From Sweltsa coloradensis (taxonomy: Eukaryota > Arthropoda > Insecta > Plecoptera > Chloroperlidae): DNA of 64,000 bases. Shown here one piece after another: positions 24,817 through 37,463 of this stretch; the first letter of the stretch is position 1, and each line of letters opens with the position of its first letter. The DNA lies in NCBI GenBank assembly GCA_024449915.1, contig JAMZAV010000767.1:248001-312000 (forward strand), written 5' to 3'. The notes below the pieces were generated by a model. The model saw only the letters and a program-made list of their open reading frames with translations, was not told the origin of the DNA and searched no databases. The translations under genes were made by a program, and so were the position numbers.

Positions 24817-27275
24817 TTAGATACATTGCTTTAGGGGTTTCCCACGAAAAATTATCATTTATCATCTGTGGTTTCAAACAACCTAGCCTACATATTATTA
24901 GCTAATAATCTTACAGGTTGTTAACGGTCAAACTTCCTTCACGTACGATCGGGTTTGCAAATCCACTCTCTCACGTAAATCATGAGAAGAATATTTGCTA
25001 CATCAAGATACCCAATCTAGGGCGGAAACTAACACGCTTCAGAACATTCTCATTAGAACGTGTAAGATAACCCTATAATCCCATTCATGGAGAACTGGTC
25101 AAACTAATTCGACAGCACTGTCATTATTTCGATATTAAAATGAGATGACCAGCAACATAGCGGGATGTCCTGATCTGATGGTATAATTGTTTTACCGTGG
25201 GGCATATTATAGAACTACTATTATACGTTGTCATTCAACTTATAACCTGTAGCCTTCTCGCCTAGCGGCGAGAAAAAAATCATTAAATAATAAATAATAA
25301 CCTCTATGTATTTCATGCACTTGAAACAACACCCATTATTCCCAAAAGTAGTTGCCAAAAAAAGTTCTGTATCAAAACAAGTTGAGTGATTGTGTGATTT
25401 AAATTTATGGGCTGATACTTGTATTTGAGGCGTTAATATTTTTTTTTCGTTTTTGTTTAAACCAGTAGCGGTGAATTAAAGGTGAAAATAATTTTGAATT
25501 GTGGTTTTTCGTGTTTATTTATTACAGAGTTATTTTATTTTATATTTGGGACTAGGATCTTGCAAAGTAATTGCAGGGTACAATAAACTTATCATTTTTT
25601 GGTTTGTAATTTCTGGACATACTTATTTTATTGTACACGAAATTAATAAATGTCATCAACATTAATTAAATAATAAAAAATGAAATATTGTGAGAAGCAT
25701 TCAGAGGTAGGTGTCTGTGTGAATTTAAAATTAAGCTTCATTTTTCTTAAAGTGGTAAATTATGATCGAAAAAAATTTTCAAAATAATTCAAAACTTTGC
25801 TGTAGCATTGAATTTCTGTTTGTACTCTAAATGCATGCTTCTTGTCTTTTGGGTGTTGTTAATTACTTCAGCCTCTTAATTAGTACGTTATTATTTTGTT
25901 GTTTAATATGTTTGTATAGAAAACATGATGGAATAGAGACATAGGTGTCATATTTGGGCCTTCTGTTCCCAAACAGAGCGTATTGCTCCACCATCTCTTT
26001 AATAACATAATTATATAACAATGATAAGAATAATAGGTCCGAATAAGAGGCGATTCGGGAGATAAGGTTATTAAACGTGGGTCCTTATGTCATAGTGAGA
26101 TGACACAAGTAGATATAAACCAATAGGAAAAATAACGAGGAGTTTAGTGATTTCAATAACAGACTTGAGAAACAATATATTTTATAATCTCCAGAATCTT
26201 TATACTATTAAAAATTTTTATTATATTCAGAAAGTTTCAAATACAGCGAACCATTTTAAATTGAAACATGTAACAATAGAGAAGTAATAACATACAATAC
26301 AATAATCACACAATACACATACATGCATAATTTAACTAGGTTATCGTACTCACGCAAAAGATGTTGATGCGTGGACACGTCGAGTTGCGGTCAACAGTTG
26401 ATTTGATTTAAAGTACACAAAACATGTCAATCTAAACTATATCAAGAGTCCGACCACTAGAGAAGATATAGAGCATTGCACCGTTAAGTGCACCCGCATG
26501 TGATACTATGGCTAAATCTGACTTTTTCATTTGCATGGTTGACTGAGTTCATTGAAGTTTCAAGATTATGTGGGTGTAATTTGTTTTAAAATCAAACCAG
26601 TACTTATCTATAAAAGTATTTATTTGCGAATATAGGTGCTATCTAATTGGTAGAAAGAAAATAAATTCTATGTTATGGGTAGGGGTAGGCATTTTAAAAT
26701 CATTTTTTTACCATAATAGCCTTTAGCAGCCTTTTTAGCCTTTAACAAATCAAAAGAATAAACAATTGTATAAATTTTCAAGAATTTTTTAACGATTTGA
26801 AAATTTTCCCGGAAATTTTTAATAACAAACATTTTCATGAAAACTCCCATCTCAAGGCCTAGACCCACATTGACTTTATTTACAAACCAAAACTTTAACT
26901 GCAATTATCTCACAATTTATGTTTTCTCTATTCAATGTACCTTTTCTAAAGATTGTTTTGATAGAAAGTTTTTAAAATTTCAGCAGACACAGGTATAGAA
27001 CAGCATTTGAATGAGCCATATTTCAAAAATTTTCCACCAATAATTAATATTAATTATGAAGCATGTAAAAATGTGGATAAATTTATGTTTTCATTCCATG
27101 ACTTTTTTTTGGGGTCCATTTTTTAATTAATTCACTAGCTAGAGCCATTCTTGAGAAAAGACTTCAAAGTTGATTAATTTAACATGGCTAGTGTAGACAC
27201 ATACGGTTGCCCTTAAGACAATTCTCAAAATGAGACCCGGATTTCTCTTCGGGTCTCTATCCTTGATATTTCTAT
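24817..27275. other. Intergenic, nothing supported
   Basis: AT-rich sequence. The minus-strand open frame at 26668-26904 shows no domain. Confidence 0.4.
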
Positions 27276-27918
27276 TTAAGGCTATTCGACCGCGTTTTTC
27301 TATTTTCCAAAATATGCTACCAAGTCAAAATATAGTGAATGGCTTTGAAACCTGGCTATTTTAGAAAATCAAAACTATTTTTTTTCAAATTTTTCTTATC
27401 CGGTACACGGCCAATATCGCCACCTCAAAATAATTTCAAACTTCAATTCGCCAGGGCACACCATTCAACGTAGGGTGTTGTGCTTTTGTGACATTCATTT
27501 CCAACTGGTTTTCTATAGGCTGACTGAGAGAAAAAAATATTTTTTTAAACAATTGTCGTTCCTGGGAATTTTTTGGTTTGGCGGTACAAATCGGTACAAA
27601 ATATTGCCAAACGAAAAAATTAACCGGAAAGACAATTGTTAAAATAAAACTTTTTTCTCTCAGTCAGCCTTTTTGAAAACCAGTTGAAAATGAATGTCAC
27701 AGAAGCACAACACCCTACGTCAAATGGTGTGCCCTGGCGAATTGAAGTTTAAAATTATTTTGAGGTGGCAATATTGGCCGTGTACGGTGTACCGGATCAG
27801 AAAAAATTGTAAAAAATAGTTTTGATTTTCTAAAATAGCCAGGTTTCAAAGCCATCCACTATATTTTGACTTGGTATCATATTTTGGAAAATAGAAAAAC
27901 GCGGTCGAATAGCCTTAA
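27276..27918. mobile_element. Foldback DNA element with TTAA target duplication
   Basis: The element (27280-27914) is one inverted repeat. It opens GGCTATTCGACCGCGTTTTT and closes with the reverse complement; arms of about 290-300 bases are close to identical, around a short centre near 27560-27640. TTAA lies directly on each side (27276-27279, 27915-27918), the target used by piggyBac and Kolobok transposons. No protein is encoded. The GG termini fit Kolobok-type ends better than the usual piggyBac CCC, which is inference. Confidence 0.85.
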
Positions 27919-30230
27919 GTTTGACTAGCCACTACGTCTAAAGGCATTATGCACTAAAATCAAGAAGCTAAGTTTTAAGTTAAAATGGATCTATAATCAG
28001 TCAGTCTGCTGAAAGATGAGTGAATTGATCAATTGATCCTCTTTTCGATGTCACCCAGGCTTATATAGATACATCCCTTCCCCTGATAATTCCTTGCACA
28101 ATACACCTCAGTGCAAGTGCACTAACAACTCCTGACTAATTTCTTGGACCTGTGAGTCTTGTGATCAACATTACCTAGCAGTGTTTACGGCAGTATGGAA
28201 ATAATATTATCGACTGCAATACGTGCTATATTATTAGCATGTAGTCTCTAATGATTAATATGAGTATATTTATTGTATACTGTATTTATTTGGTAAAATC
28301 GCGTACAATAGTATGTCTTACGAGGGAGGTGCCCTACGAGTAAACGATTCGGACCTGGTCGGTTTATTCAATAGGATTGTATCATAATAAGTATCTCACA
28401 TTATACTTACACGAAAACGATTTGTTGCCTAATTGCTGGAGCTGTAAATCATTTTTACTAACGGAAACTGGTATTAAAACTTAATTTATTTTTACCTTGT
28501 TAATAGCAAACTGTATATTGTAAAACAGATGATCGCCGATGTGTTGTCTAGGGGAAGCGGTTGTAGGGGAGTAGGTCACGTGCTGGTGCTATTCTGGTGA
28601 GCTTCAAATAATAAGAGATTACCACAAAATTAAACCGAAACATTTAATTGAGGAAGTAGACTGATAGCGTGGAAATTAACTGAGCGCATAATTTAAGTGT
28701 CCACTACTGTTATTTTATCACATGCTAAGTTGCCCACTAAACGTGTTCACATTATTATATTAATACAAGTGAACAATATATATACAATATTTTACAGAAA
28801 TGTAGACAGTCGTACAGATACAACACTACTTTTAGATCGCTCTCGACAATATTCATAGTGTTCTTAACGTTCACATTAACTTCACAATAATTATGTTATA
28901 CGTCATGTAGTAACTACTTGAGTTATAACGTTACCCTGAACCAAGTTTATTAAAACATATTATTTAGTATTTTTAAAATTATTCATAAAATGTTACTTTT
29001 TTGTAATAATACATTGTATGAAAATACCAACAGCAAACTGTCTAGAATCAACTTTCGAACAACAGTGTTGAGAATATTTATTGACGCTTGATAACAGAAG
29101 ATAAAATACCTGATAGTCCCATGCAATAACAATCCTTTATGACAGAACATCCACATTTTAATTACCCATGTTTCTTGATATAGTTGAGAGTAAAGAGATA
29201 ACAACATATTATGCAAATAATGTTATTTTATCTTTCAAGAAAGCTGCATTAAATGGTTGGTTTAGTGTTGGAAAAATGACATGTTTTCACCTTGATACGA
29301 AAACTATGGGCCTAAATCAAAGGTTTACAACTCAAAGTAGAAAATTATATATTCTTTATACATTGATTAAACGCCTTTCTTTTAAAATATTATATTCTAA
29401 AATCTTCCAGCAATAATAATAAGTAATAGATAAAACAAAATGTGACATTATAATCAAAAATGTAACTAATATAAATACAAAACTTCCGTTTAAGATTGTT
29501 ACGTCATGTTAAATTACGTATCTTGTGTACATGACAAGATGACACCGTGGATTTAAAACAAGCCATTTTGCTCAACATGATATAATAATCTTACCTTGTA
29601 TTAAAAATGAAGAACATTTTCTGTGCATACCTTTTAAGAACACCCTAATATTTTCACCCGCACACTATAATAATAATATATAACACAATATACAAATCTT
29701 GTGCACTTTAAATTCATTACAATAAAATCACAAGCAGTTCCTCATCCTCATTTTCTTTATCGTTAATAAATGGCTGTATTTTATTCACGGAAATTTCGGT
29801 CCTAAAATAAGTTTCTTCAGGCTAAAATGTGACGTATCCAAGGAAAAGTGTATTACAGTTCTATGACAGCCTTCAATGTAGGCCTCATATTTGGTATAAT
29901 TTTGTCATTTCATTTATTGTCGATTACATTTTAAATGTTTTCGTACAAAAAAATATTGTTCTAAAAATGATTCCTAAAGCTTTTTTAGAATTGTTCTGCA
30001 AACATTTTTCACATAAAAATGTACTTCTGTGCATTATTGTCATGGACATTTTCCAAAGACCCTCGCTGAATTGTATAAGTTGCTTAAAATACGATCCAAC
30101 TCTCTCAATGAAGTAGGGTAGGATTTGGGAGGTTCCCATCAAACTCTTCGTCTCCCGGGTCTATATTGATTCTCCATAACCCCCCACCCCTCTCGACCAA
30201 AATGAGCCAGCTACATCACACCAAGCGATC
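27919..30230. other. Intergenic, nothing supported
   Basis: Short AT-rich open frames on both strands at 28983-29416 and 29829-30142 show no recognisable motif. Confidence 0.4.
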
Positions 30231-30235
30231 GGTCG

Positions 30236-30241
30236 TTTATT
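30236..30241 (-). terminator. Polyadenylation signal of gene B
   Basis: AATAAA on the minus strand, 37 bases beyond the gene B stop. It lies in a short direct repeat, TCGG(T)CG(T)TTATTAATTCATGTTC (30228-30275). Confidence 0.5.
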
Positions 30242-30277
30242 AATTCATGTTCTCGGTCGGTTATTAATTCATGTTCT

Positions 30278-30522
30278 TCACGTGTATAGATCATGCGTGT
30301 ACGGGAACTTGTCCCCCTTCTTGTGCCTGTACCAGACGGAGCCTACGAACAACAGGAAGAAGAGTCCTGCAAACCCGGAGGAACCGACGAGGAGGACCAC
30401 GGCGATGAAGAACAGGGGGATCACGATCAGGAACTTCAACTTGTAGGCGATCAGCAACGAGGTCAAGTGTTGCGCGAAGTAGGGCTCCAGCACACTGACC
30501 ACCTTCTCCAGTTCCTCGGGCT
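30278..30522 (-). CDS. Osiris-like gene B, last exon
   Basis: Follows the acceptor TTTCTTCCAG and continues exon 1 (34594-35119) in phase 1. It encodes EPEELEKVVSVLEPYFAQHL, then the shared membrane module LLIAYKLKFLIVIPLFF...VGSSGFAGLFFLLFVGSVWY, and a short basic tail KKGDKFPYTHDLYT before the stop. The hydrophobic stretch is long enough for one or two membrane passes. The module resembles the C-terminal hydrophobic part of Osiris (DUF1676) proteins, insect-specific factors linked to cuticle formation and the endolysosomal system; assignment is by pattern. Exons B total 771 bases, 256 residues. Confidence 0.7.
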
Positions 30523-30645
30523 CTGGAAGAAATATATAATAAAACATAAATGCATACACGATTTATAAATTATATTTTGAGTCTACTTACTTAGTCTCAG
30601 ATCTAGTTTTCAGTGGTGGACTTAATTTAAAGTACACCAATAAGA

Positions 30646-30955
30646 ATGAAGAAGATTTTTAAATATAACATAATTTTAACCTTTCCCTGTATTTATATTT
30701 TAGAACAATTGAAAAGTAATTTTAAGGACATTGTTAGTGATGTTTATAATCACAAATACAGTACCAGACGAGGCTACCTTCCAACCCATCAACACAACAG
30801 TGCTTTGTTTAAAAAAGGACCAAGATGTGCTGGCATTAAACTGTACAACAAATTACCCGCTTTTATTGTGTTTTTTTTGACTGTCCATAAACATTGATGT
30901 ATCTTTTCAATGTACTTTTTTGTAACATGGAAACAAACAAATAAATAAATAACTG
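30646..30955 (+). mobile_element. LINE relic, extreme 3' end
   Basis: One open frame reads TFPCIYILEQLKSNF...YSTRRGYLPTHQHNSALFKKG and AGIKLYNKLPAFI, the usual C-terminus of Jockey/CR1-type ORF2 proteins (xLPxIYIxE..., YxTRxxxxL, GIKLYNxLP). An AAATAAATAAATAA tail ends near 30952. It is severely 5' truncated. Confidence 0.75.
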
Positions 30956-31862
30956 CTGGTATATTATTAAAGTATAATATTTTGTTATGTTGTTTGTGCC
31001 ACATATTTTAACGAATACGATGTATATGACAGTTGGCGGAATATTCTAAATATATAAATAAATCACAATGATTCATGTTTGTTGTTAATCGTATTACAAA
31101 GATCATCGTGCATATTAATAATAACTAAGGCACTTTATCTGCCTAGGGCAGGAAGGCAAATCCAGGGCACGTGTGATCATCTGAAAGGGGAGATTTCAAC
31201 CTTCACACCATTGAAACGAACTAAGCAAAGAGTACAATAAACGGGGTTAACTCAACTCATTAAAAGAGTTAAAGAATATATTATGAAAGCGTAATTTAAG
31301 GACGGTAATAAACAGATAACTTAAAAACCACGTGGATCAGGCGGAGTCACGATGAACGGGTATTACGTAACAGAATGAGGTAGAGTATTTGCTAGACCGA
31401 ATCAATGAAACAATTAACAAACTAAACGCTCGTTACTGGAGGAGGTTTGCATTGCATCAATACTAATTGAATGATGACTAGTATATTATGCAATGCCTTG
31501 TTAACTTTTCATCGCATCATAATCTAGGAACTCAATTCATTACCCATGTCGACGTCTGATGGTCATAAAAGGCAGAAATATGAAATACCAAAGTTTATTT
31601 CCTGTAAAATTTGGTTGTTTCTCAATTTTATTAATCGGGAAACATTCCCGTAGATGTAATTGATTTTATGGAAATCAATTTATAAAAAAAACATCTCACC
31701 GGGGTTCGATACCCCACTGAGATGGATTCTTTAATATTTGGATTGATTTCCATAAACTATTTGGTTGATTGTTATAATGTCGCAATCGAATTACAAAATC
31801 CTGATAATTATTATATAAAAATAAGTTAATGATTGTGGTTGGCTAGAATTCGAAGGAATTGA

Positions 31863-32790
31863 TTGGATGAGCGAAGCGATGACTTCAATTTCACTGACCC
31901 CCCAAAAAATTTAGCTCCAATGTTTTTTTTTTTGTATTTTTGTCTGTTTGTTAGCAGGATTCCGGGCAAACGGCATAAGCGATCTTGATGAAAATTGTAG
32001 GGGACCTTCGAAATCTCTAAACTTAGAAGTGTATTGTTTTTGGGTACAATCGAAGAAATATTGCTCATGAATATCGTACTTTTACGATTTTTTTCGATTT
32101 TTTAGTAAGATATTTTCGTGTCATTTGGGCCGATTCTGACCAAACGGGTGAGGCTACAACGTTCATTGTATACATGTACATTAAGGTTGTGGTCATTAAG
32201 TACCTTTTGAAAGAAAAAGTCGAAAAAATTTGCCAGAACCCATAGAAGTAAAGCTTTAAATATAAGTTTTTTTACGGTTTAGTGCGATATTTTCGTGCCA
32301 TTTGGGCCGATAATGACCAAACGGGTGGGGCTACAACATCCATATTATACATGAATATTAAGGTTATGGTGATGGAGTAACTTTTGAAAGAAAAAGTTGA
32401 AAAAGTTAGCCAGAAACCATAGAAATAAAGCTTTTAATATATAAGTTGTTTACGGTTTAGTGCGATATTTTCGTGCCATTTGGGCCGATTATGACCAAAC
32501 GGGTGGGGCTACAACGTTCATATTATACATGGACATTAAGGTTACGGTGATGTAGTACCCTTTGAAAAAAAAAGTTGAAAAAGTTTGCCAGAATCCATAG
32601 AAATAAAGCTTTTAATATAAGTTTTTTACAGTAAATAATATTTGACAAGTAACAATAGAAACTTGACAACAATCACCTACAATGCATAGGCACAAAGCAA
32701 AACACTTACAAGAGTGAAGATATCCCACGCAAACTAAATACTTAAAAAAAGCTCATCCATCAACGCGGCGGGACTTAAACGTTTTCCTAG
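31863..32790 (+). mobile_element. HINE-A element with three internal tandem repeats
   Basis: TTGGATGAGCGAAGCGATG to CTCATCCATCAACGCGGCGG...TTCCTAG before T. The centre holds three copies of a repeat of about 178 bases, starting near 32101, 32278 and 32456. Each has TTTAGT(G/A)(C/A)GATATTTTCGTG, GACCAAACGGGTG(G/A)GGCTACAAC and CCATAGAA(A/G)TAAAGC. Central tandem repeats of this size are typical of DINE-1 and related HINEs. Confidence 0.85.
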
Positions 32791-33584
32791 TAAATTGAAA
32801 TAATTAATGTCCCACAGCACGGTACGGGAGCACACATTATAAGGAGCCATGCCTAGCGTAGTTAAACTACGTTTGTTCCACTGTTTTGTTTCCTTGATGT
32901 AGTGCCCACTGAAAACAAATGGTATCAAAGTTGTTAACAAGAATATGCATGTCTATAGATGATAATGTTTGTTTTTTTATCGTGAGACGTGATACGCAAA
33001 CAGATAGATAAGACTTATAGGGTTAATGTATGTTATTGCCGTGCATACAATTATTAAACACGGAACTCACAATGTTCTTGATGTTGTTTTGACTCTAAGG
33101 GTCAGGGGGCGGAGCTAGCCGCTCCAAAATGACATTCTATACCTTGCCCATCACCTACAGGGGAAGTTAAACGTAAGGACCAACATATAGTAAAAGTGCT
33201 AAATTTCGCTCCCTCTTATGGATACTCTGAATGTACTTGTGCTTCTTAATAGACTTTTAACGCAAATAACAGTTTTTTTTCGCTTCTTAATATACGATTG
33301 GTCATAAAATGTATATTGTAAAATACAATAAACATTTTTAAACCGGTGACGAGCGCTCACGTTACGCAATTTATTTTTACGACCCTGCAAACAAACTGAT
33401 ATTTTACTAGCAATAAACCATAGCCGTGCTCGTTGCATGCAGATGAGCGTGTAGGCTAATCTGCATGGGCTACATGTTAACTTGGTGGGTCACTACACGT
33501 TACTCTATCCTAATGTTTATTGTGTTTCGGCTCAACGCTTTACTGAAGAATCCTCATCCCTCGTTTAAACACTCAAATAGTACA

Positions 33585-33710
33585 ACGAGATCACAGATTG
33601 TCCTTCAAGAGGTTGAAGTTGTCAGTTCGGTCCTAGTCATTGGCAATCCTGACAAGTGTTTCTCAATATTTTACTCAGTCAAGGCGAATGCAGGGTTCTT
33701 CTGAGCATTC
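33585..33710 (+). repeat. tRNA-SINE family 1 fragment
   Basis: AGTTCGGTCCTAGTC (eroded B-box), GGCAATCCTGACAAGTG and AGTCAAGGCGAATGCAGGG in order. Confidence 0.55.
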
Positions 33711-34593
33711 ACCTTATTATCACCTGAAGACGGTTACAAGTTAATTTTAAATTTTCCTAAATCGGGCACACCTACAAAATGTATGTCATACTTCGGACAT
33801 TATATTCAACCTAACAAAGAAACATGTTATTAGTGGTGAAAATTTATACGATATATTTTTTCATTTACAAGTGCAGTGGACAGTCCGCAAAATTTATTAC
33901 GTTATAGAAACAATATTGTATGTGGAGAATAAGGTTATCCAAATTGGCTAAAGTACAGACTTGAATAAAATTGATAACTATACTGCCAATTTTAATTTAA
34001 AGTTACCACATAATGGACCGAAAGATCTGATCGGGCTATGTATTGGCGGATATTACTTCAAAAAATATTATGTTCTTCATTGCTAAGACGACCCCGAAGT
34101 CATCTTATTAGAGTTCTCAAGTACATACGTAATTAAATATCTACGTATCTAAATGATTAAAAATAAGGGTAAATTATCTAGCTTCTAATGAAAACGACAG
34201 TCAATCAATCAATAAGTCAATCATTTAAAATTGTAAAATTTCCTGAACAAATTATTTTGTGCTTCATAGCTAGCATTGCTCCAAAGTCACTTGTAATAAA
34301 GATGGTTTAATGCCTCACTTGAATATAGGTACTTGGTTCTGTGGATGAAATATAAGGACAACATCTCTAAATCTCGCCTCAAATAAAGATGACAATCATT
34401 CAATGAATTATTTTAATTGGTAGAATTTACTTATCAAATCATGATGTGCTTCATTCCTAAGACAGCTCCAGTCACATATCACATTGCTTGTCTAAATCTC
34501 GCCTCTAATACAGACTTCAATAAGTCAAACAATCACTCAATCAATCAATCAATCACTCAATCAAACAATGACCAATCAACCTCCGTTACTCAC

Positions 34594-35119
34594 CGTGTCC
34601 CACTCCCAAGTCCGCGAGGTGTAGTTTATCAGCGGGACTGAGGTCAAACTCCGAGCCCGACATTGTCCTGCTTCTCTCTCTCTCGCCGCCATCTTGTCGA
34701 GCTGGGGGTGTCGCGTACTCGAGGGGTGTGAACCTGCTACCCTCTCTCTCGCCGCCATCTTGTCGAGCTGGGGGTGTCGCGTACTCGAGGGGGGTGAACC
34801 TGCTACCCTCTCTCTCGCCGCCATCTTGTCGATACTCGAGGGGTATGTACTTGCGTCCACCCTCGCCGACTCTATCTTGTTTTACCTCCCTAGCTCGGGG
34901 CACCGTCCAGTTGTACCTATAGTCGGCCGGGGAGTAACTTCGTACACCCTCGTTGTCCAAGCGAAAGTTCGTAACTCGCTCGCGGCTTCTTGCAGGAGTC
35001 TTAAGCCATGTGCCACGCGCGGGCGTGTGCGTGTGCGTGTGGTTACTTTTACTTAAAACTACGTGTACGACAAATGCCAAACAAACGCATGAGAAAAATA
35101 TCAATGTAAGTCCTCCCAT
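34594..35119 (-). CDS. Osiris-like gene B, first exon, with tandem coding repeats
   Basis: ATG at 35119 in a favourable context (AAAACAATGG), open to CACG|GTGAGT, ending in phase 1. About 175 residues. MGGLTLIFFSCVCLAFVVHV is a classical signal peptide. A His-Thr run (NHTHTHT) follows, then Arg/Glu-rich sequence with four (K/R)(Y/F)(I/T)PLEY-like units. Two are perfect 22-residue repeats RQDGGEREGSRF...ATPPA, from a 66-bp DNA repeat (34674-34839). The exon closes with SGSEFDLSPADKLHLADLGV. The region is GC-rich compared with its surroundings. The mature protein is probably secreted or membrane-anchored through exon 2. Confidence 0.7.
34674..34850. repeat. 66-bp coding tandem repeat in gene B
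   Basis: Two nearly identical 66-bp units plus a partial third, each with CTCTCTCGCCGCCATCTTGT and GTCGCGTACTCGAGGGG. The period is divisible by three, so the frame is kept. Confidence 0.9.
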
Positions 35120-35442
35120 TGTTTTTTACTTGATCACTTGTTATATGAATTATATTTGTTGAACTATTAAAATAAAACACAGCTTGATTTCTACTTTGAT
35201 ATCCTTCTTAACACAATCATTGTAGATTAGTGTATTCCTTCTTGAATTTGTTCAAAATCGTTTCAGACGTGTGATAATGATGACCACCGGATCTGCCAAC
35301 GATCTTGGTACAACTAAACCCCTAACGGTTTTTACTGAATTTTATAAACGTTACAGAATCAAGAATTGAAGCAAATCGCTACACATTTTACATGGTCGAA
35401 ATATTCTTAGGAAAAGCAACGAACTATGTAGTTAATAATTAA
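35120..35442. other. Upstream of gene B
   Basis: No clear TATA box; a TTTTATTTTAATAG stretch on the minus strand lies about 50 bases upstream of the ATG. Nothing else seen. Confidence 0.35.
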
Positions 35443-35717
35443 TAAAATCTCTTAACCACAAAGATTTCCTGATTGTTTTTAGTTTATGCAATGCAGATAC
35501 TCAAAAAGTGGTCATAACCCTACTGACCTGGAACCGAAAGAACAACCATTTCGTTAGTTCCACTGCAGGGAACAGTTCGACTCCGAAACAAAACGTGTTA
35601 AAACTCTTGGAACAAGACGGGTTTATTACCACGAATAACAGGAATTACGTTTATAATTCGTTTAGCTTCTATTTCTCCTCCACCCCCTTGTTCATACCGA
35701 TAAGACAGAATGTGTAA
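35443..35717 (+). CDS. Unrecognised open frame, possible exon
   Basis: Open for about 91 codons without an ATG. The reading includes a hydrophobic start (DFLIVFSLCNADTQK) followed by VVITLLTWNRKNNHF and QNVLKLLEQDGFITTNNRNY before a stop. An acceptor-like TTTATGCAATGCAG lies at about 35480-35493. Codon composition is less AT-biased than the flanks. I recognise no domain, and chance remains likely. Confidence 0.25.
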
Positions 35718-36018
35718 TTATATTATAAATATAGTTTTCTTCTCACGAATCAGAGATTAGCAAAAATTAGCATTGTGAAAAACAAGAATTGTTCGTTGTA
35801 ATTATTATGTACGGACACTTTAGGTTCCACTCATGGTCACAATTGGGCCACACATTATCATAGCAGAAAGAAACTGAATATGAAAAAAAGTTTAATAGTC
35901 CACTACCAAAAATCAAATGTACGTAAAGTTATGTTTTTAGAGTGCGCTAAAACGCTTTTACTATCACTGTTATTTTTAAATATTTTTTTTAGACTTTTAC
36001 TTCTTTATGGAATTTTTT

Positions 36019-36108
36019 ATATTTCGGGAAGTTAACTCCCTTCTTATGGTAACAATTTGAACATTTATCTTCGTCTCCATTAGAAGGGAGTTGGAAATTC
36101 CCGAAATA
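36019..36108. repeat. Small inverted repeat
   Basis: TATTTCGGGAAGTTAACTCC...CTTCTTA pairs with TAGAAGGGAGTTGG...AATTCCCGAAATA, giving about 27-base arms around a 34-base centre. Confidence 0.7.
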
Positions 36109-36389
36109 TTTCATTAATTCTATTTTAACAAAATGTCATAATAAAACAAGTAAAATTCTAAAAATAAAATTTTTCAATAACCTAAATTTTCTAACAACTC
36201 AGCTTTTATAATAATGCCTGTTATTATTATAGAAATTGTTAGCAAAATAATTTAAAATTCAAGTTTTAAAAATAGTTTGTAAATAAATATAAAATAAATA
36301 AATATGTCTCGTTTCAAAGTTTAATTATTGTAATTGACTTCAACATTAAAATGAGACAGTTTACTTCAACTCGTATTACCGACGTCAAT

Positions 36390-36505
36390 CGAGAGAGCTG
36401 GGTACTCGTGCACCGAAGTCGACTACTCGGTCTAAGAATAAGAGGCTCAAATTTGGGACACCGCGTTATCGCGAAAACCAGCCATCCTGACTGAAAGGTT
36501 GTGAC
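36390..36505 (+). repeat. tRNA-SINE family 1 fragment
   Basis: An eroded tRNA-like head is followed by the family motif CAGCCATCCTGACTGAAAGG. Confidence 0.45.
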
Positions 36506-37463
36506 AAAGCGAATCCAGGAATTCAAACTAAGGATTTGCTTAATATTATTTTATTTATTTGTCCTCTGTCCTATTCAGTTAAAAAACCGATTTACAAAGG
36601 AAGACAATAAATAAATTTATTTACTTAAATGCAGACATACAATCAACTTTGGTTATGTAAAGTTTGAAATAGTATCATTATAAATAACAATTCATAATAA
36701 GGCAATGATTTTCCTAACAAATTCACTGGATATTAAATTAAATTAATCAATAACTAAATATAAAAAGAGGGAGAAAAGAAAAGTATAAAAAAAAGAAAAA
36801 AGAAAGAAAAACGAATAGAAAGAAACTGATTATTGATGATCCTACTTAAACGAATATGAGGTTTGCCAAAAATCGGGAACATCAAATCAGGGAGTATAAT
36901 CAAACTTTCGCGGAAGAAAACACCGAACGCGAATCTTCATTCTTTTGTTCAAATCTTGAAAAGAATTTGGTACAAAAGATCTTGCATCCAAAATATAATT
37001 ATATCAGACATATAATTATTTGAAATTGTATACACGTCAAACAAATCCCAGCAATGACACAGGACACCTAACTCAAGTGGCAGGCTCAACAAGTGGACGA
37101 AAACCAGACAATCTATGCAGAAAAAAACCATTAAAAATTCCTTGATTATATTATTCATAAATATTGATCAACTATCGTAACAAGGCATAATCAAAGCAAT
37201 AATAATCAACCATAGAGAATAGCGAAAAGTTAAAAATAAACTAAAGATAAATTGACATTACACACAGGAAAAGTCACTGAACAATAAGAAAATACTAGAA
37301 ATCAATTCTTCTTTAATCTTTATATTGATTCATTATCATTGCTTGAATTTGACTTTCAAATTGCACGATTCCTAGCTCAGTACACTGACTTCTAATATCA
37401 CTAGCAATGACTGCATGTGGTGTGCAGTCTTAATTAATTATTTGCATTTTCATTAAATTAGTA
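36506..37463. other. Intergenic, nothing supported
   Basis: AT-rich, with a purine-rich AAAGAAAA tract near 36780-36820. No gene recognised. Confidence 0.4.

Larger units (their letters stand above)
30523..34593 (-). other. Intron of gene B
   Basis: A phase-1 intron of 4.07 kb between CACG|GTGAGT and TTTCTTCCAG. It holds a LINE relic, a full-length HINE-A and a SINE family 1 fragment. Confidence 0.7.

Noticed and set aside
30293..30568. Plus-strand acidic open frame
   Set aside because: It is the antisense shadow of the gene B membrane exon.
34694..35162. Plus-strand open frames opposite gene B exon 1
   Set aside because: They are antisense shadows of the GC-rich tandem repeat; the minus frame has the ATG, signal peptide and donor.
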